NCBI GenBank assembly: GCA_017458025.1
Contig: JAFTGG010000086.1
Coordinates: 1-6,353, forward strand
Direction of reading: 5' to 3'
DNA from: Oscillospiraceae bacterium
Lineage (GTDB): Bacteria > Bacillota > Clostridia > Oscillospirales > Oscillospiraceae
Length of the DNA: 6,353 nucleotides
Below the pieces are notes generated by a model. It was not told where the DNA came from. It worked only from the letters and a program-made list of their open reading frames with translations, and searched no databases. Position 1 is the first letter of the stretch, and the number at the start of each line of letters is the position of its first letter. The position numbers and the translations under genes were made by a program. Below are positions 4,920 to 6,353 of the stretch, one piece after another.

Positions 4920-6353
4920 ATGCCCAAGAAAAAGCAACCGGAAGAAGTCAAGCACAAACCGAATAACCCGAACGTCCTCGGCCTGCGCGCGGACGTCGTC
5001 GACCAGCGCATTACCGATACGCTGGAACTCAATTACATGCCCTACGCGATGTCGGTCATCGTGTCGCGCGCCATTCCGGAGATCGACGGTTTTAAGCCGT
5101 CGCACCGCAAGCTCCTGTACACCATGTACAAGATGGGGCTTTTGAACGGCGCGCGCACGAAGTCGGCGAACATCGTGGGCCAGACCATGCGCCTCAACCC
5201 CCACGGCGACGCCGCCATCTACGACACGATGGTGCGCCTGAGCAAGGGCTACGGCGCGTTGCTGCACCCGTTCGTCGACTCGAAGGGCAACTTCGGCAAG
5301 GTCTACTCCCGCGATATGGCGTGGGCGGCGAGCCGCTACACCGAGGCGAAGCTCGCGCCCATCTGCGCGGAGCTGTTCCGCGACATCGACAGCGACACCG
5401 TCGACTTTGTTGATAATTACGACAACACCATGAAGGAGCCTGCGCTGCTGCCGACGACGTTTCCAAACATTCTGGTGTCCGCCAATCAGGGCATTGCCGT
5501 CGGCATGGCGTCGCAGCTATGCGGCTTTAACCTCGGCGAGGTCTGCGACACGACCATCGCATACCTGAAGAACCCAGGCTGCACGATCAGCGAGACGCTG
5601 CTCGCGCCGGATTTTCCCACCGGCGGCGAGGTGCTCTACGATCCCGCGGTCATCGAGGAGGTCTACAACACGGGCCGCGGCGGCGTCCGCGTCCGCGCGC
5701 GCTGGCGCTACGTCAAGGCGGAGAACCTGATCGAGATCTACGAGATCCCCTACACCACGACCACCGAGGCCATCATGGACAAGGTCGCGGAGCTCATCAA
5801 GGCGGGCAAGATCAAGGAGATCGCCGACATGCGCGACGAGACCGATTTGAGCGGTCTCAAGCTGACCATCGACTTAAAGCGCGGCGTCGACCCGGACAAG
5901 CTGATGCAGAAGCTCTTTAAGTCCACGACGCTGCTGGACACCATGTCCTGCAACTTCAACGTGCTCATCGCGGGCATGCCGAAGGTCATGGGCGTGCGCG
6001 AGCTGCTGGACGAGTGGTGCGCGTGGCGCACCGAGAGCGTCAAGCGCCGCGTGTTCTACGTGTTGGGTAAGCACAAGGAGAAGCTGCATTTGCTCAAGGG
6101 CTTAAAGCGCATCCTGCTGGACATCGACAAGGCGATCAAGATCATCCGTGAGACCGAGGCGGAGGCCGACGTGGTGCCGAACCTGATGATCGGCTTCGGC
6201 ATCGACGAGGTGCAGGCGGAGTACGTCGCGGAGATCAAGCTGCGCAACATCAACCGCGAGTACATCTTAAAGCGCACGCAGGAGACCGACGCGCTGAGCG
6301 AGGAGATCGAAGACCTCGAGGATATCCTCAACCGCCCCGCCCGCGTGAAGAAG
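4920..6353 (+). CDS. parC: Divergent type IIA DNA topoisomerase subunit A (ParC/GyrA family), 3' end cut by window
   Basis: This is the DNA-cleaving subunit that partners the B subunit two genes upstream. Of it, 478 residues are visible without a stop; family members have about 740-880, so part of the coiled-coil gate and the C-terminal DNA-wrapping domain lie outside.

A Lys/Pro-rich lead (1-17) precedes the winged-helix core. Landmarks are V-S-R-A-I-P-E-I-D-G-F-K-P-S-H-R (48-63), N-P-H-G-D-A-A-I-Y-D (93-102, the quinolone region) and S-R-Y-T-E-A-K-L (138-145), with the catalytic pair R139-Y140. I-A-V-G-M-A-S (192-198) comes next, and the tower and coiled-coil region begins near 365.

The start is fixed by an in-frame stop at 4902 and a modest site, AAGGCAGG (4903-4910), 9 bases upstream. 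Departures from GyrA/ParC are Ala98 in place of the quinolone-contact Ser, and L-C-G-F-N-L where I-P-P-H-N-L is usual. Naming it ParC rather than GyrA is provisional without the C-terminal domain. Confidence 0.9.
   Translation, partial: MPKKKQPEEVKHKPNNPNVLGLRADVVDQRITDTLELNYMPYAMSVIVSRAIPEIDGFKPSHRKLLYTMYKMGLLNGARTKSANIVGQTMRLNPHGDAAIYDTMVRLSKGYGALLHPFVDSKGNFGKVYSRDMAWAASRYTEAKLAPICAELFRDIDSDTVDFVDNYDNTMKEPALLPTTFPNILVSANQGIAVGMASQLCGFNLGEVCDTTIAYLKNPGCTISETLLAPDFPTGGEVLYDPAVIEEVYNTGRGGVRVRARWRYVKAENLIEIYEIPYTTTTEAIMDKVAELIKAGKIKEIADMRDETDLSGLKLTIDLKRGVDPDKLMQKLFKSTTLLDTMSCNFNVLIAGMPKVMGVRELLDEWCAWRTESVKRRVFYVLGKHKEKLHLLKGLKRILLDIDKAIKIIRETEAEADVVPNLMIGFGIDEVQAEYVAEIKLRNINREYILKRTQETDALSEEIEDLEDILNRPARVKK

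Overview
The window looks like a chromosomal segment of a GC-rich, endospore-forming Clostridia-type Firmicute. The basis is a SpoVAC spore-membrane gene, strong AGGAGG-type ribosome sites, TTGACA/TATAAT-type promoters, an anaerobe-type D-lactate dehydrogenase and strongly GC-biased third codon positions. The species cannot be named from the sequence.

Left part (1-2135): the N-terminal part of hemW (radical-SAM heme chaperone family) runs leftward off the window and diverges from spoVAC. A D-2-hydroxyacid (D-lactate) dehydrogenase gene follows with its own vegetative promoter, whose -35 box overlaps the spoVAC stop codon. The dehydrogenase reading frame is broken by what looks like one missing A near 1574-1576. 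All catalytic residues are present on the two sides of the break. Three stem-loops follow the gene, and the last resembles an intrinsic terminator. The first 39 bases of the window are an exact copy of bases 563-601 inside spoVAC. HemW family resemblance stops inside that copy, so the left edge is probably a chimeric or tandem-duplication junction.

Middle (1992-2561): a 570-base non-coding stretch carries the terminator hairpins, a compact cluster of three DnaA-box-like 9-mers, and a good sigma-A promoter (TTGCTA-17-TATAAT) for the next operon.

Right part (2562-6353): a co-directional, tightly spaced operon encodes a divergent type IIA topoisomerase B subunit (GyrB/ParE family, 667 aa), a 97-aa ABM-fold (antibiotic biosynthesis monooxygenase/YgiN-like) protein, and the matching A subunit (GyrA/ParC family, 478 residues visible, cut by the window end). 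The two subunits should form an A2B2 enzyme that passes DNA through a double-strand break. The catalytic tyrosine, Toprim acids and ATPase residues are retained, but several near-invariant neighbouring residues are changed, including the quinolone-contact serine. The small ABM gene between the two subunits and the DnaA boxes upstream are the most interesting context features.

No tRNA, rRNA, CRISPR array, insertion sequence or phage gene was seen.
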